From positions 1,550,001-1,614,000 of the forward strand of contig JADKAA010000024.1 of the NCBI GenBank assembly GCA_016715465.1: 64,000 bases of DNA, in the 5' to 3' direction. Shown piece after piece: positions 55,141-64,000 of the stretch; the first letter of the stretch is position 1; the number at the start of each line of letters is the position of its first letter. A program made the position numbers and the translations under genes. The notes beneath the pieces are model-generated. The model did not search any database. It was given only the letters and a program-made list of their open reading frames with translations, and was not told where the DNA came from. The stretch comes from Saprospiraceae bacterium. GTDB lineage: Bacteria > Bacteroidota > Bacteroidia > Chitinophagales > Saprospiraceae.

Positions 55141-56760
55141 TTACCAGGCCCGAATAATTTTTCCGGAAACTTCATTTTTAGCCGTTGTCAGTCGATACAA
55201 GTACATACCGCTCCCCAATGTAGTCATGTGCGGATAAAGACTTATGGTGTGGCGACCCTCATTCAGATATTGGTACGAAATTGTGTGGATTTGCTGACCT
55301 GTAATGGCAAAGAGTTCAAACTTCAATGGTCCTGGCCTTGAAAGGGTAAATTCAATGTCGATCTGACCATCGCTGCCGTACAATACTTTGTGACTGACAT
55401 CTTGTTGAGTGGGCAGTACCGGCAGACCAGTTGAGGAGCAATCGAATCCCAGACCATCCAAACGGTCGTAACTTTCACCCAGAATGGCGTCGGTGTCTTG
55501 CGGAGCAACGCACAACCACGATTCCAACAAACTGGCATACACAGAACGAAAGTCTGTGGTGGATTTTAAATTGCCATTGGCATCCAGGTTGTCGAGATCC
55601 GGCAGCGAACCCAGTCTGCCATTTCCTTCCAGCACCGTACCAAACATAAGTACAGGTGCCGCTGTGCCATGGTCAGTACCGCCTGCATTTTCAGCCACTC
55701 TTCTTCCAAATTCACTAAACGACACAGCCAGTACATCTTTGTCCACATCACCCGCTTTCAGGTCTGCATAAAATTCAGATATGGCGGCCGAAAGTTGCTG
55801 CATCAGCAAAGGGTGCGCTGTATTTTGGTTCTCATGGGTATCGAAGCCATCCAGGGAGACCATATATAACCGGGTACCCAATTTTCCCTTGATCAGTCGC
55901 GCCACGATGGCCAATTGTCTGCTCAATTCATTGTTTGAATAGGCTACGCTATTGGTTGAATCATTGAAGGCATCGCTGATGATCGGAGCATATTTATAGG
56001 TAATGTTGAGGATAGACCTCAAAAACCCAATTTGATCGCCATAATAGCATGCATCAGGCAGGTTGTTGGTATCATAGTAAAAACCTCTTTCTGCAATTTC
56101 AATGAGTTTATCCGGGGAATTAAAATTTACTGCCAGGTCGATGCGATCTGCATTTTGATAAGCGATATTGCTGCCACTGCTGATTTTGATTGCACCAGGA
56201 ATCTGGGGAAGATTTTCAAGATAGTCCGGTTGTCTCTGCAACATAAACCGGGCGAGCCAGCCTGACTTATCTGCATCGGTTTCGATACCGGTATTGGCTG
56301 AATTCCAAATGTCTGATGAAGTGAAATGCGAGAGATTATGGTTTGAGTATCCTACATTGCAAACCACTTTCATGGCGCCATTTTGCCACATTGGCAACAA
56401 TTTGGTCATCGTTTTGGGTATTGCCAAATCATTGTTCAGGGCAATGAGCTCATTTTGGGAAATGTGTATGGTGGGTCTGGCACTTTTATAAGTGCCATAG
56501 TTATAAAGGGGAACAATGGTATTCAAGCCATCGTTGCCTCCTTTCAGTCTGATTAAAACCAGAATTCTGGACTCCGCTCCACCGGGCGGCGATAGTAAGG
56601 GTGATGCCATGGCGTTAATGGGCAATCCTCCCAGAACCAGACCCATGCCTCCGGTAAGTCCAAGCGTTTGGAGGAAGTCCCGTCTGCTCCAGCTTTTATG
56701 CGCCTCCGGGTTTGAGCAGGATGAAAATGAAGTCAGCAATGGATGAGAAAGTTTTTTCAT
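55141..56760 (-). CDS. DUF1501 protein with Tat-like signal and T9SS sorting domain
   Basis: A 539-residue protein. SRRDFLQTLGLTGG at about 24-37 is a twin-arginine signal. The body (NGGLNTIVPL-type start ILVLIRLKGGNDGLNTIVPLYNYGTYKSARP in part, ISEFYADLKAGDVDKDVLAVSFSEFGRRVAENAGGTDHGTAAP in part) is DUF1501, an alkaline-phosphatase-superfamily-like fold. The last about 75 residues (FELFAITGQQIHTISY to IIRAW) resemble a T9SS type A sorting domain. It lies 7 bases after the DUF1800 gene. The DUF1800-DUF1501 pair is widespread in Bacteroidota and Planctomycetes; function unknown, secreted or surface-bound. Confidence 0.85.
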   Translation of the reverse strand: MKKLSHPLLTSFSSCSNPEAHKSWSRRDFLQTLGLTGGMGLVLGGLPINAMASPLLSPPGGAESRILVLIRLKGGNDGLNTIVPLYNYGTYKSARPTIHISQNELIALNNDLAIPKTMTKLLPMWQNGAMKVVCNVGYSNHNLSHFTSSDIWNSANTGIETDADKSGWLARFMLQRQPDYLENLPQIPGAIKISSGSNIAYQNADRIDLAVNFNSPDKLIEIAERGFYYDTNNLPDACYYGDQIGFLRSILNITYKYAPIISDAFNDSTNSVAYSNNELSRQLAIVARLIKGKLGTRLYMVSLDGFDTHENQNTAHPLLMQQLSAAISEFYADLKAGDVDKDVLAVSFSEFGRRVAENAGGTDHGTAAPVLMFGTVLEGNGRLGSLPDLDNLDANGNLKSTTDFRSVYASLLESWLCVAPQDTDAILGESYDRLDGLGFDCSSTGLPVLPTQQDVSHKVLYGSDGQIDIEFTLSRPGPLKFELFAITGQQIHTISYQYLNEGRHTISLYPHMTTLGSGMYLYRLTTAKNEVSGKIIRAW

Positions 56761-56767
56761 GGGACTA

Positions 56768-58243
56768 TTATTTTAACTGAAATTCAGGCTGAGTTGAAAT
56801 GTATTGAATGAGCAAGAACACCTGCAGGGGGGCATATTCCCAGATCAGATTCCACTGCTGGGTGGTAAAATAGTTTTCCGGTACCTCTGCCTTGAACACC
56901 CTGAGTGCCTCATCGTAGTCGCGCTGAGTCTGAAACCCATTGGGTAAGAGGTAATCAATGATGGCATTGCAGACGACGGTCGGATCTGTTTCTGCGGCAT
57001 CACTAAGGCTGATGGCCAAATCCCGCAACTGGTCAAGCTGATTGCCCTGAACTTGATAGTAGTATAACATGATGTTCGTAATGCCTTCCCACCTGAAGGG
57101 CAGGGTACTGGAAGTAATCCATGCGCGATTGCCTTTCCACCCTGCCACGTCAGTAGGGTTGAAAATGCGTTGGTCAAACTCATCTGCACCATAAACGATG
57201 TATTGCATCAGCAGGTCATCGTGGGGAAAGTCCATTTCATTGAGGAAGCTGATAAAATATTCCAAATGACCTGGGATAACCGTACCTATGGTGGTGTCAT
57301 CAAAAAAGTGGGTGGATGAAAACATGGCTGACATCACAGGAGCTATTTCAAAATTATTTTGTCTGAATATGGCCGCCAGTTGTGAAACCACTTCTTCGTC
57401 CACATCCGGATTGACAAAATGCGCGTAGAGCTTTCTGCAAATATGGGTACTCACCTGGACAGGCCTCTCCGCAAAAATGAGGTCAATCAATTCATGATAA
57501 CCGAAATTACCTGTTTTGCCGAAAATGGTTTTTTGTCCATTGTCCCAAAAAATGGGAATAAAGGTAACGGTGCCACAGAGGTTGTTAAGGTCAATACCAT
57601 TCCATCCTGAAACTGCTTTCGCTGCATTGACAATGTCCTGCTGTGTATATCCATTATCCACGCCCAGGGTAAATAGCTCGAGTAATTCCCGGGCAAAGTT
57701 TTCATTGGGCTGAAACCGGGTATTTTGTATGCCATCCAGATAAACCAGCATGGCGGGCGTGAGACCCATTTCCCTAACAAAGGTTTTAAAATTACCCAAC
57801 GCATGTTTTTGAAGCAAACTGTGGTATTCATACATCCAGGAAGGGCAAATGTATTTTTCCAATTTTGTGACAAAATGGTTGTGCCAAAACAAAGACATTC
57901 GGTCCCTCAGTCCACTGGTGCGCATACCCTTGACCCATACAGCCGACCATTCGAGGATTTGCTGTACAATCTGGGCATTTCTTTCCTGCTCTATGGGACT
58001 ATAATCCGTAATGGTCCACTTTGCCCAGACCGGCATGGGTGGTAAGGGCAGGGTACGGGCTTGTTCCACGAGACTTGATGCCAGTTGTACAGGGTCCTGT
58101 TGTATGGCTTGTTGGATGGTCTCGTAATCTGCACCAAATTGAATTCTACGATACAAGTGCATTGCTTTTCTAAAATCCCAGGCATTCGAAGTCGCAGGCA
58201 CAAAGGCACTAAGATCCGGAACTGCGCAATTGATGTTTGGCAT
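56768..58243 (-). CDS. DUF1800 family protein
   Basis: A 491-residue protein. It shows the family pattern: MHLYRRIQFGADYETIQQ, the conserved RLSLFWHNHFVT-like block (RDRMSLFWHNHFVTKLEKY) and NENFARELLELFTLGVDNGYTQQDI, all diagnostic of DUF1800. No signal peptide is evident despite the extracytoplasmic partner. First gene of the pair with DUF1501, 7 bases upstream, so probably cotranscribed. Biochemical role is not known. Confidence 0.88.
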   Translation of the reverse strand: MPNINCAVPDLSAFVPATSNAWDFRKAMHLYRRIQFGADYETIQQAIQQDPVQLASSLVEQARTLPLPPMPVWAKWTITDYSPIEQERNAQIVQQILEWSAVWVKGMRTSGLRDRMSLFWHNHFVTKLEKYICPSWMYEYHSLLQKHALGNFKTFVREMGLTPAMLVYLDGIQNTRFQPNENFARELLELFTLGVDNGYTQQDIVNAAKAVSGWNGIDLNNLCGTVTFIPIFWDNGQKTIFGKTGNFGYHELIDLIFAERPVQVSTHICRKLYAHFVNPDVDEEVVSQLAAIFRQNNFEIAPVMSAMFSSTHFFDDTTIGTVIPGHLEYFISFLNEMDFPHDDLLMQYIVYGADEFDQRIFNPTDVAGWKGNRAWITSSTLPFRWEGITNIMLYYYQVQGNQLDQLRDLAISLSDAAETDPTVVCNAIIDYLLPNGFQTQRDYDEALRVFKAEVPENYFTTQQWNLIWEYAPLQVFLLIQYISTQPEFQLK

Positions 58244-58452
58244 GTCAATATATTTCGGTAATCAAATGATAACGAACGCTGTAGTTTTCCTGGTAACCTG
58301 TCTTTGGGGTAACGGCTAAAATAATCAGAAAACACTGTAATAAAACCTATCAGGCTTTGGAATAATGGTTTAATATAAATCGATATTAATGATAGTTTGT
58401 TACTTAACGGGCAAATATTTTTTTACCATATGATCGGTCTGCCGGTTTATAG

Positions 58453-59193
58453 TTAAGGGTCAACAATGTCAATGGCTTCTGCAGGCAAAGCAGTCATGCT
58501 ACAAAATTTCAACATCAGTTGCACCACGGTAACCACATCTTTCTGACAATAGGTGACAATGCGATTCAGGTCGTTTTGTTCCCAATAGGTGATGCCTACC
58601 ATGCTGCCATCGATGTCATCCTTGGGTGATTCAATGTCCAGGGTTGCCGCGAGCAATTCGAGGGAGGTATAGTTTTTTATATCGCCAAAACGCCACAGTT
58701 CAAGGGTGTCGATGAACTGTTCCGTTTGCCAGGGTTTTTTACCGGCCACATCCATGATTTTTGGCAGGGGAAGTCCGTGTTTCACCATTCGTCTGCATAG
58801 GAAAGGGACGTCAAATTCCTTGATATTGTGACCACAGAGGAAGGACGAAGTGGCATCCGGATAAAATGTGCTTAGTAAGGCTGCAAAATCCTGGAGCAGT
58901 TTTTTTTCATTGTGTCCTGCAAAACTTTTAAGGCGCAGTTTTCCATCATCGGTAAGAAAACCTGCAGAAATGCATACAACCTTTGAAAACTCTGAATAAA
59001 TGCCCGCCCTGCGCACATAACTGTTTGCAACGGCTTCCGGGACTTCGGTATTCAGATTTTTGTCTGCAGAAATGGCTTTTTTAAGCCACAACTTCTTAAA
59101 CTGATCGTTGAGTTCCGAATAGTCCTTATGGGCTGAAACCGTCTCAATGTCAAGGAAAAGGGTATTTTTTAAATTCTTTGCCGGGTAAATCAT
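58453..59193 (-). CDS. DEDDy 3'-5' exonuclease (PolB-exonuclease-like)
   Basis: A 246-residue protein. ExoI motif FLDIET (Asp15, Glu17), ExoII HNIKEFDVPFLCRR, and ExoIII YCQKDVVTVV (YxxxD) give the DEDDy set. The family is the predicted 3'-5' exonuclease related to the proofreading domain of family B DNA polymerases. It acts in the cytoplasm on single-stranded DNA or RNA ends. Monocistronic. Confidence 0.85.
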   Translation of the reverse strand: MIYPAKNLKNTLFLDIETVSAHKDYSELNDQFKKLWLKKAISADKNLNTEVPEAVANSYVRRAGIYSEFSKVVCISAGFLTDDGKLRLKSFAGHNEKKLLQDFAALLSTFYPDATSSFLCGHNIKEFDVPFLCRRMVKHGLPLPKIMDVAGKKPWQTEQFIDTLELWRFGDIKNYTSLELLAATLDIESPKDDIDGSMVGITYWEQNDLNRIVTYCQKDVVTVVQLMLKFCSMTALPAEAIDIVDP

Positions 59194-59275
59194 ATCTATA
59201 GGGGTTTATACGGATCTAAAATAGTAGATTTCATTGAATTTTCTGTATTTATTTGATGTTTGCATATTATTATTT

Positions 59276-59283
59276 GATCTTTG
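59276..59283 (+). promoter_or_regulatory. -7-like element of the coiled-coil gene
   Basis: GATCTTTG differs from TAnnTTTG by one base; a TTTG at 59252-59255 lies 20 bases upstream, as expected for a -33 box. Confidence 0.4.
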
Positions 59284-59307
59284 TACCGTTATTGAATAAA
59301 AATTATC

Positions 59308-60297
59308 ATGGAAATGAACACGTATAATAAATCAAAACAAAACTTTACCGCATGGGCAATTGTAGCGATAATAGGCTTGTTGGGATTGAATGCTTACCAA
59401 TGGTTTATGAACAGCCAGCTGAAATCGCAGCACACTACGCAGCAAACCAATTTGCTGGAACTTGAAAAAGCACAAGCTGAACTGGATCAGGATTACCAGG
59501 ACGCGCTCGAGCGGTTGGAAGAGTTGAGGGGAGATAACAAAGAAGCCAATGACCTTATTGACGCTCAAAAAAGAGAACTGGAGACTTCAAAGGCAAAAAT
59601 AGCTGAAATGATCTGGACCAAGCGTGAACTGGGTAAGGCAAAAGATGAACTTGCTAAGTTAAACGCTCAGGTGACGGATTATGTAGCCCAGATTACGGCA
59701 CTTACAAATGAAAACAGCAAGCTGGCCGGCGAAAACACGCAGTTGAGTACGGCAAATCAATCACTTTCTGCAACATTGGAAATGGAAAAGAAGGAAAAGG
59801 AGGAAATTGCGCAGGCAAGGGCTATTCTGGCTTCTGACCGTGAAAAACTTTCCAAAAGCAATGAAGCTTTATCTTCCAAAGTTGACATGGCCAATGCCAT
59901 TAAAATCAACTATATGGAAGTTAAAGGTTTTGAGGTAAAGGACGACGGTAAGCTCAAGGATAAATCAAAGGCCAAAGACATTGAAATGTTGAGAATTTGT
60001 TTTACCACTGAGACCAACATGGTGACTTCATCTGGTCAGAAAAAGTTTTATGTCAGGGTAATCAATCCGCAGGGAGAGACCGTAGCCCAGGAAGACAAAG
60101 GATCAGGTGTGCTCACCAATAAACTCAACAATACACAGATCCGGTACACCACATCTGGCGATATTGAGTACGACAATAAAGATACCAATGCCTGCATAGA
60201 CTGGACACTTAGTGAAAAACTTTCAAAAGGTGTCTATGACTGCGAGTTATATAACAACGGTTTTTTGGTAGGAAAAGGAAAGTTTACACTCAAATAA
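59308..60297 (+). CDS. Membrane-anchored coiled-coil protein, unknown function
   Basis: A 329-residue protein. One TM helix (about 13-32) is followed by a long heptad-rich coiled coil (about 38-195: LEELRGDNKEANDLIDAQKREL and so on) and a beta-rich C-terminal domain (KDIEMLRICFTTETNMV, FYVRVINPQGETVAQED, DWTLSEKLSKGVYDCELYNNGFLVGKGKF in pieces). Such proteins occur across Bacteroidota without assigned role. The ATG at 59308 is kept over the later ATG at 59314. A very strong terminator follows. Confidence 0.75.
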   Translation: MEMNTYNKSKQNFTAWAIVAIIGLLGLNAYQWFMNSQLKSQHTTQQTNLLELEKAQAELDQDYQDALERLEELRGDNKEANDLIDAQKRELETSKAKIAEMIWTKRELGKAKDELAKLNAQVTDYVAQITALTNENSKLAGENTQLSTANQSLSATLEMEKKEKEEIAQARAILASDREKLSKSNEALSSKVDMANAIKINYMEVKGFEVKDDGKLKDKSKAKDIEMLRICFTTETNMVTSSGQKKFYVRVINPQGETVAQEDKGSGVLTNKLNNTQIRYTTSGDIEYDNKDTNACIDWTLSEKLSKGVYDCELYNNGFLVGKGKFTLK

Positions 60298-60321
60298 TAA
60301 AATATTTTAAGGCATAGTTAC

Positions 60322-60360
60322 AATGGCCGGGCAGTTTGGTTTGCCCGGCCATTTGTTTTT
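60322..60360 (+). terminator. Very strong rho-independent terminator
   Basis: AATGGCCGGGCA (60322-60333) pairs perfectly with TGCCCGGCCATT (60342-60353), loop of 8, then TGTTTTT. Terminates the coiled-coil gene. Confidence 0.92.
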
Positions 60361-60606
60361 AACCTCAATTCATGGATTCTTTATGCGGCAAGGAAATAGG
60401 TAGGGAATCTGCCTTTTATCCCCGGCAGGTAAACTGTGGTTTAAATGAGGAGGCAGGTTGCTCGAAATTTTTGTTATAACTTAAGGTAATTTGTCTGTGT
60501 TTATATCGAATAGGTGGATGAAACAGCAGAAAATGTTGGATTGACTCTCTGAAAATACACTTAGAATATTAGAACTTTATGACTTATATTTGCATTTATT
60601 TAATAC
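60361..60606. other. Intergenic region before the DUF151 gene
   Basis: About 245 bases; contains the -7 element at 60585-60592. No gene or repeat visible. Confidence 0.4.
60585..60592 (+). promoter_or_regulatory. -7 promoter element of the DUF151 gene
   Basis: TATATTTG matches TAnnTTTG, 14 bases before the ATG at 60607. Confidence 0.5.
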
Positions 60607-61182
60607 ATGAATAAAGTAGCACTAGATATTGTAGCCATTAGTCATTCAGTGTCACAGTCTCACAATTACGCAGTAATATTGGGAGAAGTCGATGGAAGCC
60701 GCAGATTACCCATTGTCATTGGAGGCTTTGAAGCCCAGGGTATTGCCATAGCGGTAGAAAAGATGACTCCCAACAGGCCGTTGACTCATGATTTGTTCAA
60801 GGCAACGTTGGACAATTTCGATATTGCCATACGGGAAGTAGTGATTAATGACTTGTTGGATGGAATTTTTTATGCACAACTCATTTGTGATCAGAACGGA
60901 GATATTTCTGTAATTGATTCCAGGACTTCCGATGCCATTGCCATGGCAGTAAGGTTTAATTGCCCTATTTATACCTATGATTTTATTCTTGATCAGGCAG
61001 GCGTTGAAATGGAGGCTGAAAAAGGAGAAGATCTGAGTACCACCCGTACCATACATAAGCAAGGCATTTCAGGTCTATCCCTGGCGGAATTGGAGAGCCA
61101 GCTTGCCAAGGCCATTGAGATGGAAGACTATGAGACTGCTGCAAAACTTAGGGATGAAATATCCAACAGAAAAAGCAATTAA
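60607..61182 (+). CDS. Bifunctional nuclease (DUF151) with UVR motif
   Basis: A 191-residue protein. Residues about 1-130 are the DUF151 bifunctional nuclease fold (LPIVIGGFEAQGIAIAVEKM, PLTHDLFKATLDNF, SRTSDAIAMAVRFNCPIY). Residues about 150-190 form a UvrB/UvrC-type UVR helix pair (LESQLAKAIEMEDYETAAKLRDEI). The combination is common in Bacteroidota and suggests a nuclease with a protein-protein docking helix. Cytoplasmic, role not established. Confidence 0.85.
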   Translation: MNKVALDIVAISHSVSQSHNYAVILGEVDGSRRLPIVIGGFEAQGIAIAVEKMTPNRPLTHDLFKATLDNFDIAIREVVINDLLDGIFYAQLICDQNGDISVIDSRTSDAIAMAVRFNCPIYTYDFILDQAGVEMEAEKGEDLSTTRTIHKQGISGLSLAELESQLAKAIEMEDYETAAKLRDEISNRKSN

Positions 61183-61252
61183 GCGCTCCTTAAGACTTAA
61201 CACGTCCATAAATCTTTCTTTTACCAAAGTAGAGAATCCCGAATTTTAAGGT

Positions 61253-61678
61253 TCACATTTGACGCAGGGGTTTATAAGCTACAGCTTTAATTTCTATCAA
61301 CAGATTGGGGTGGGGCAGTTGATGCACCGCCACTGTTGTTCTTGTGGGTCCTGTATGATCAAAATATTCGCTGTACGTCTCATTGTATCCTTGAAAGTCC
61401 TTCATGTCCACGAGGAAGGTAGAGATGTCAACAAGGTCTTCCAAGCCGGCATCCATGGCTTTCAGCAAGGAGCCGATGTTTTCAATTACGGCCTTTGTTT
61501 GTTTGCGTATGTCCAATACCCAGCTGCCATCTGCTTCTTGAATTGCCCCTTCATGACTGTTGTCTGGCCTTCGACTGCTGGTACCTGAAATGTAAATAAA
61601 ATCCCCTACGCGTTTCACATGGGGATAATTTCCCAGAGGGGTGGCCTTTCCTTCGACTACTTTATGCTCAATGGACAT
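61253..61678 (-). CDS. RidA-family protein, possible 2-aminomuconate deaminase
   Basis: About 141 residues from ATG 61678, preferred over a TTG at 61696 because it overlaps the upstream stop by 11 bases, typical coupling. It has the YjgF/RidA pattern (PLGNYPHVKRVGDFIYISG, RKQTKAVIENIGSLLKAMDAGLEDLVDISTFLVDM, PTRTTVAVHQLPHPNLLIEIKAVA, shown in parts), with an Arg at the usual catalytic site. It is the last gene of an operon with kynureninase and kynurenine 3-monooxygenase, so 2-aminomuconate deaminase (Amn-type) fits better than general RidA, but this is inference. Confidence 0.78.
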   Translation of the reverse strand: MSIEHKVVEGKATPLGNYPHVKRVGDFIYISGTSSRRPDNSHEGAIQEADGSWVLDIRKQTKAVIENIGSLLKAMDAGLEDLVDISTFLVDMKDFQGYNETYSEYFDHTGPTRTTVAVHQLPHPNLLIEIKAVAYKPLRQM

Positions 61679-63035
61679 ATGATGTTTCGTTTGCAAGTTG
61701 CATTAGCTGGGTGTACATTTCATCCAGGTTCAATGATGGAGTACCTCCTTTACACCAGGACAGGAGCATTTCATCCTGGGCGCGGCCCTGTGCCATGGCC
61801 CTGGCATAAGGCACATCTGCCCTGAATGTAACCAGTGAATATTTGGAGTAATAATCCGGGTAGGTGTACTCAAGTTGCATTTCTATTTTTCGTTTCATGA
61901 TAAAGTCAGCGTCATCCACCCTGTCTCTCATTTCGTAAAAATTATCGATGGCCAGGTCTGCAATGGCGTTGGTATTTTCAGCTCTGCTTTTTTGAAATTT
62001 ATTAAAGATTACTTCCCAGTTGCCTGCGTTTTCATCCAGCAATTCATTAAAAACACGTACATCTTCGAAGGAGGCATTCATGCCCTGACCGTAAAACGGT
62101 ACAATGGCGTGGGCGGCATCTCCCATGAGTAAGGCCTTGCCATAGGCCTGCCAGGGAAAACATTTGACAGTACCCAGGTTGCCGGTTGGGTTGTTGAAAA
62201 ACTCATCCACGTAATCGGGCATAAAGGCAATGAGTTCCGGATAAAATTGCTGAAAGAATTCCTCTACCCGTTCACGGGTAGTGAGTTGATTGAAGCCCCA
62301 TTCCCCCTCATATGGGTGAAACATGGTCACTGTAAAACTTCCATCCAAATTTGGCAGGGCAATGATCATAAAACTGCCTCTTGGCCAGATGTGTAGGGCG
62401 TGTTTTTCAAGCTTGAAGCCACCTTTGTCACTTGGATTTATGCTTAATTCTTTGTACCCATGACTGAGAAAGTGCTGCGAATAGTTGAATAACAAGTCTG
62501 CAGTCTTTTCCATCATACTTTTACGCAGTGCAGAGCCGGAGCCATCGGTGCCAATGATGATGTCGGCTTTTGTTTCAATAGCCATGCCGGTCTTTTCGTG
62601 CTTAAAATGTGCCACCCCCTTTTCCAGCACCACGTGGGTGCAAGTGTGGTTGAAATGCATCTTAAGGTTTGGAAATGTCTCAGCTTTATTTAACAGGCTA
62701 ATGTTGAGACCACCCCTGGAAACAGAGTTGATTGCTTCGCCCTTTCTGCCACTGTAAGATTGAAAAAAAGCTTCTTGTGCAAGCGGATGTACCATTCTGC
62801 CCGGCATAGGTATACACTGACCCATGATTTCCTGCCTGATGCCCGCCAGGTCCAGGCCGAGCATACCCCGTGGTGAAAGTGCGAGGTTAATAGATCTGCC
62901 GGCAGACATTGACACTTTGCGCATGTCATCTCTTTTTTCATAGACAACCACGTCATACCCTCGTTGTGCCATAGTGATGGCGAGCAGGGTGCCACTTAGT
63001 CCGGCTCCAATGATGGCAATTTTTTCATTATTCAT
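61668..63035 (-). CDS. kmo: Kynurenine 3-monooxygenase
   Basis: A 455-residue flavoprotein. The FAD-binding GxGxxG reads IIGAGLSGTLLA; GRSINLALSPRG at about 47-58 is the KMO fingerprint; GTDGSGSALR and GDAAHAIVPFYGQGMNASFEDV complete the group A hydroxylase set. It makes 3-hydroxykynurenine from kynurenine using NADPH and oxygen. The start overlaps kynureninase by 8 bases. A hydrophobic C-terminal helix found in some eukaryotic homologues is absent. Confidence 0.92.
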   Translation of the reverse strand: MNNEKIAIIGAGLSGTLLAITMAQRGYDVVVYEKRDDMRKVSMSAGRSINLALSPRGMLGLDLAGIRQEIMGQCIPMPGRMVHPLAQEAFFQSYSGRKGEAINSVSRGGLNISLLNKAETFPNLKMHFNHTCTHVVLEKGVAHFKHEKTGMAIETKADIIIGTDGSGSALRKSMMEKTADLLFNYSQHFLSHGYKELSINPSDKGGFKLEKHALHIWPRGSFMIIALPNLDGSFTVTMFHPYEGEWGFNQLTTRERVEEFFQQFYPELIAFMPDYVDEFFNNPTGNLGTVKCFPWQAYGKALLMGDAAHAIVPFYGQGMNASFEDVRVFNELLDENAGNWEVIFNKFQKSRAENTNAIADLAIDNFYEMRDRVDDADFIMKRKIEMQLEYTYPDYYSKYSLVTFRADVPYARAMAQGRAQDEMLLSWCKGGTPSLNLDEMYTQLMQLANETSYVH

Positions 63036-64000
63036 TTTGTAACAATGATTTTAAAATTTGTACAAATTCATAGACATCCATAAAAGAATTGTAGAGCGGC
63101 ACAGCAGCTATACGGATGACATCCGGCTCGCGCCAATCGGCAATGACGCCATTTTCCCCGAGGGCATTGAAAAGGGACTTGTCCGCATTCTCGACACGTA
63201 TGCTGAGCTGGGCACCCCTTTCTTCGGGATTGGCAGGTGTAATGATCGAAATTCTTTCATCTCCGATTCCGCCGATGAGTTTTTCAAGAAAGGCGGTAAG
63301 TTTTATAGACTTTTCCCTTAGGGTATAAATTCCGGCCCTATCCATAACCTCAACGGCTGCTTTGATTGCGGCCAGGGATAAAATGGGTGGGTTGCTAAGT
63401 TGCCATGCTTCCACACCATAGATGGGGTCGAAGTCATCCCGCATGCCAAAGCGTGTTTCCTTGTTATGACCCCACCAACCCTCAAAGCGCGGGATGTTTT
63501 TTGAACCCGCATGTCTTTCATGCACAAAGCAGGCGCCGACGCTGCCAGGTCCTCCATTTAAATACTTGTATGTACACCACACCGCAAAGTCAACTCCGCT
63601 ATGGTGCAGCTCAAGGGGTACATTTCCTGCACCATGCGCACAGTCGAAACCTACAAAGCACCCTTTGGCATGAGATATGGAAGTTATGTGGCCCATGTTA
63701 AAAAACTGACCCGTATAATAGTTGGTATTTCCAATCATCACAAGGGCAATTTCGTGCCCCCTTTCGTCAATTATGGCATCGATGTCTTCCTGGCGTATGC
63801 ACACTTCGCCAGGTCTTGCCTTAAGTTCAATGCAGGCATCAGCCGGGTCATAGCCATGATACCGGATTTGGGATGCTACTGCATAACGGTCAGATGGAAA
63901 TGCATCGTGTTCTATGAGAATCTTATACCGACTTTGACTGGGTCTGTAAAAGGAAACCATCATCAAATGGAGGTTTACAGAAAGTGAATTCATGACGACC
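63028..64000 (-). CDS. kynU: Kynureninase, C-terminal part
   Basis: The frame is open to the right edge; about 324 codons are seen of an expected 420, so the N-terminus (including start) is missing. VVMNSLSVNLHLMM at the edge matches the kynureninase segment after the first loop. The PLP-site Lys lies in WCTYKYLNGGPGS; FDCAHGAGN binds the cofactor; WWGHNKETRF is typical. It cleaves (3-hydroxy)kynurenine to (3-hydroxy)anthranilate and alanine. First visible gene of the operon, 8-base overlap with kmo. Confidence 0.92.
   Translation of the reverse strand, partial: VVMNSLSVNLHLMMVSFYRPSQSRYKILIEHDAFPSDRYAVASQIRYHGYDPADACIELKARPGEVCIRQEDIDAIIDERGHEIALVMIGNTNYYTGQFFNMGHITSISHAKGCFVGFDCAHGAGNVPLELHHSGVDFAVWCTYKYLNGGPGSVGACFVHERHAGSKNIPRFEGWWGHNKETRFGMRDDFDPIYGVEAWQLSNPPILSLAAIKAAVEVMDRAGIYTLREKSIKLTAFLEKLIGGIGDERISIITPANPEERGAQLSIRVENADKSLFNALGENGVIADWREPDVIRIAAVPLYNSFMDVYEFVQILKSLLQNE

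Overview
The window comes from a member of the Bacteroidota, most likely a Saprospiria/Saprospiraceae-type organism. Several very large secreted proteins end in type IX secretion (T9SS) sorting domains. Most promoters carry the Bacteroidota -7 element TAnnTTTG with little Shine-Dalgarno signal. Typical families of this phylum are present: DUF5916, DUF5777, Reg_prop sensor, TlpA/DUF4369-like, a NagB-PIG-L fusion and DUF1501/DUF1800. The DNA is moderately AT-rich. I see no phage, transposase or CRISPR array; this is ordinary chromosome with a few accessory surface-protein loci.

Layout. 1-6.6 kb: the start of a two-component-propeller sensor (leftward, cut by the window) diverges from a giant T9SS protein with 666-bp tandem repeats and six MopE-type metal-binding repeats. 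6.9-15.2 kb: NagB/PIG-L fusion, a T9SS-sorted pectate-lyase-like protein divergent from a CBM9-TM-AraC membrane regulator, a decayed DinB gene, a DUF5916 outer-membrane protein and a small membrane protein. 15.6-22.2 kb: a hypothetical protein, a PfkB kinase plus sodium/solute symporter pair, and an adaptor-permease-ATPase efflux operon. 22.5-25.1 kb: a haem lipoprotein/cytochrome lipoprotein/DUF5777 barrel operon with an FNR-type palindrome centred near -42. 26-36.4 kb: an approximately 3,470-residue PKD/HYR/dockerin/cohesin/T9SS protein. 36.9-39.5 kb: a TonB receptor behind a TPP riboswitch. 39.9-49.9 kb: tRNA-His, pyrR-pyrB, a TlpA-like protein, tyrS, miaA, an acyltransferase, YkuK and miaE. 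50-54.6 kb: two YceI proteins around a beta-barrel, a membrane protein, a YjjG-type phosphatase and DoxX. 54.9-55.14 kb: a candidate structured small RNA. 55.1-64 kb: DUF1501/DUF1800 pair, a DEDDy exonuclease, a coiled-coil membrane protein, a DUF151/UVR nuclease, and a kynureninase - kynurenine 3-monooxygenase - RidA operon running off the right edge.

How genes work together. The symporter and kinase form a sugar-uptake pair. The adaptor, permease and ATPase form one exporter. PyrR and PyrB belong to pyrimidine synthesis. MiaA and MiaE are first and last enzymes of the same tRNA-A37 modification route. The kynurenine genes form a tryptophan-degradation or NAD-related operon. The haem operon and the YceI operon share an ATGAY-N4-RTCAT palindrome and may share a Crp/Fnr regulator.

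Sequence quality. Both giant secreted-protein genes are broken by two single-base losses each, at or beside short homopolymers. I read these as probable consensus errors and annotate each as one gene. The DinB gene carries an in-frame stop plus a frameshift and looks like a real pseudogene.
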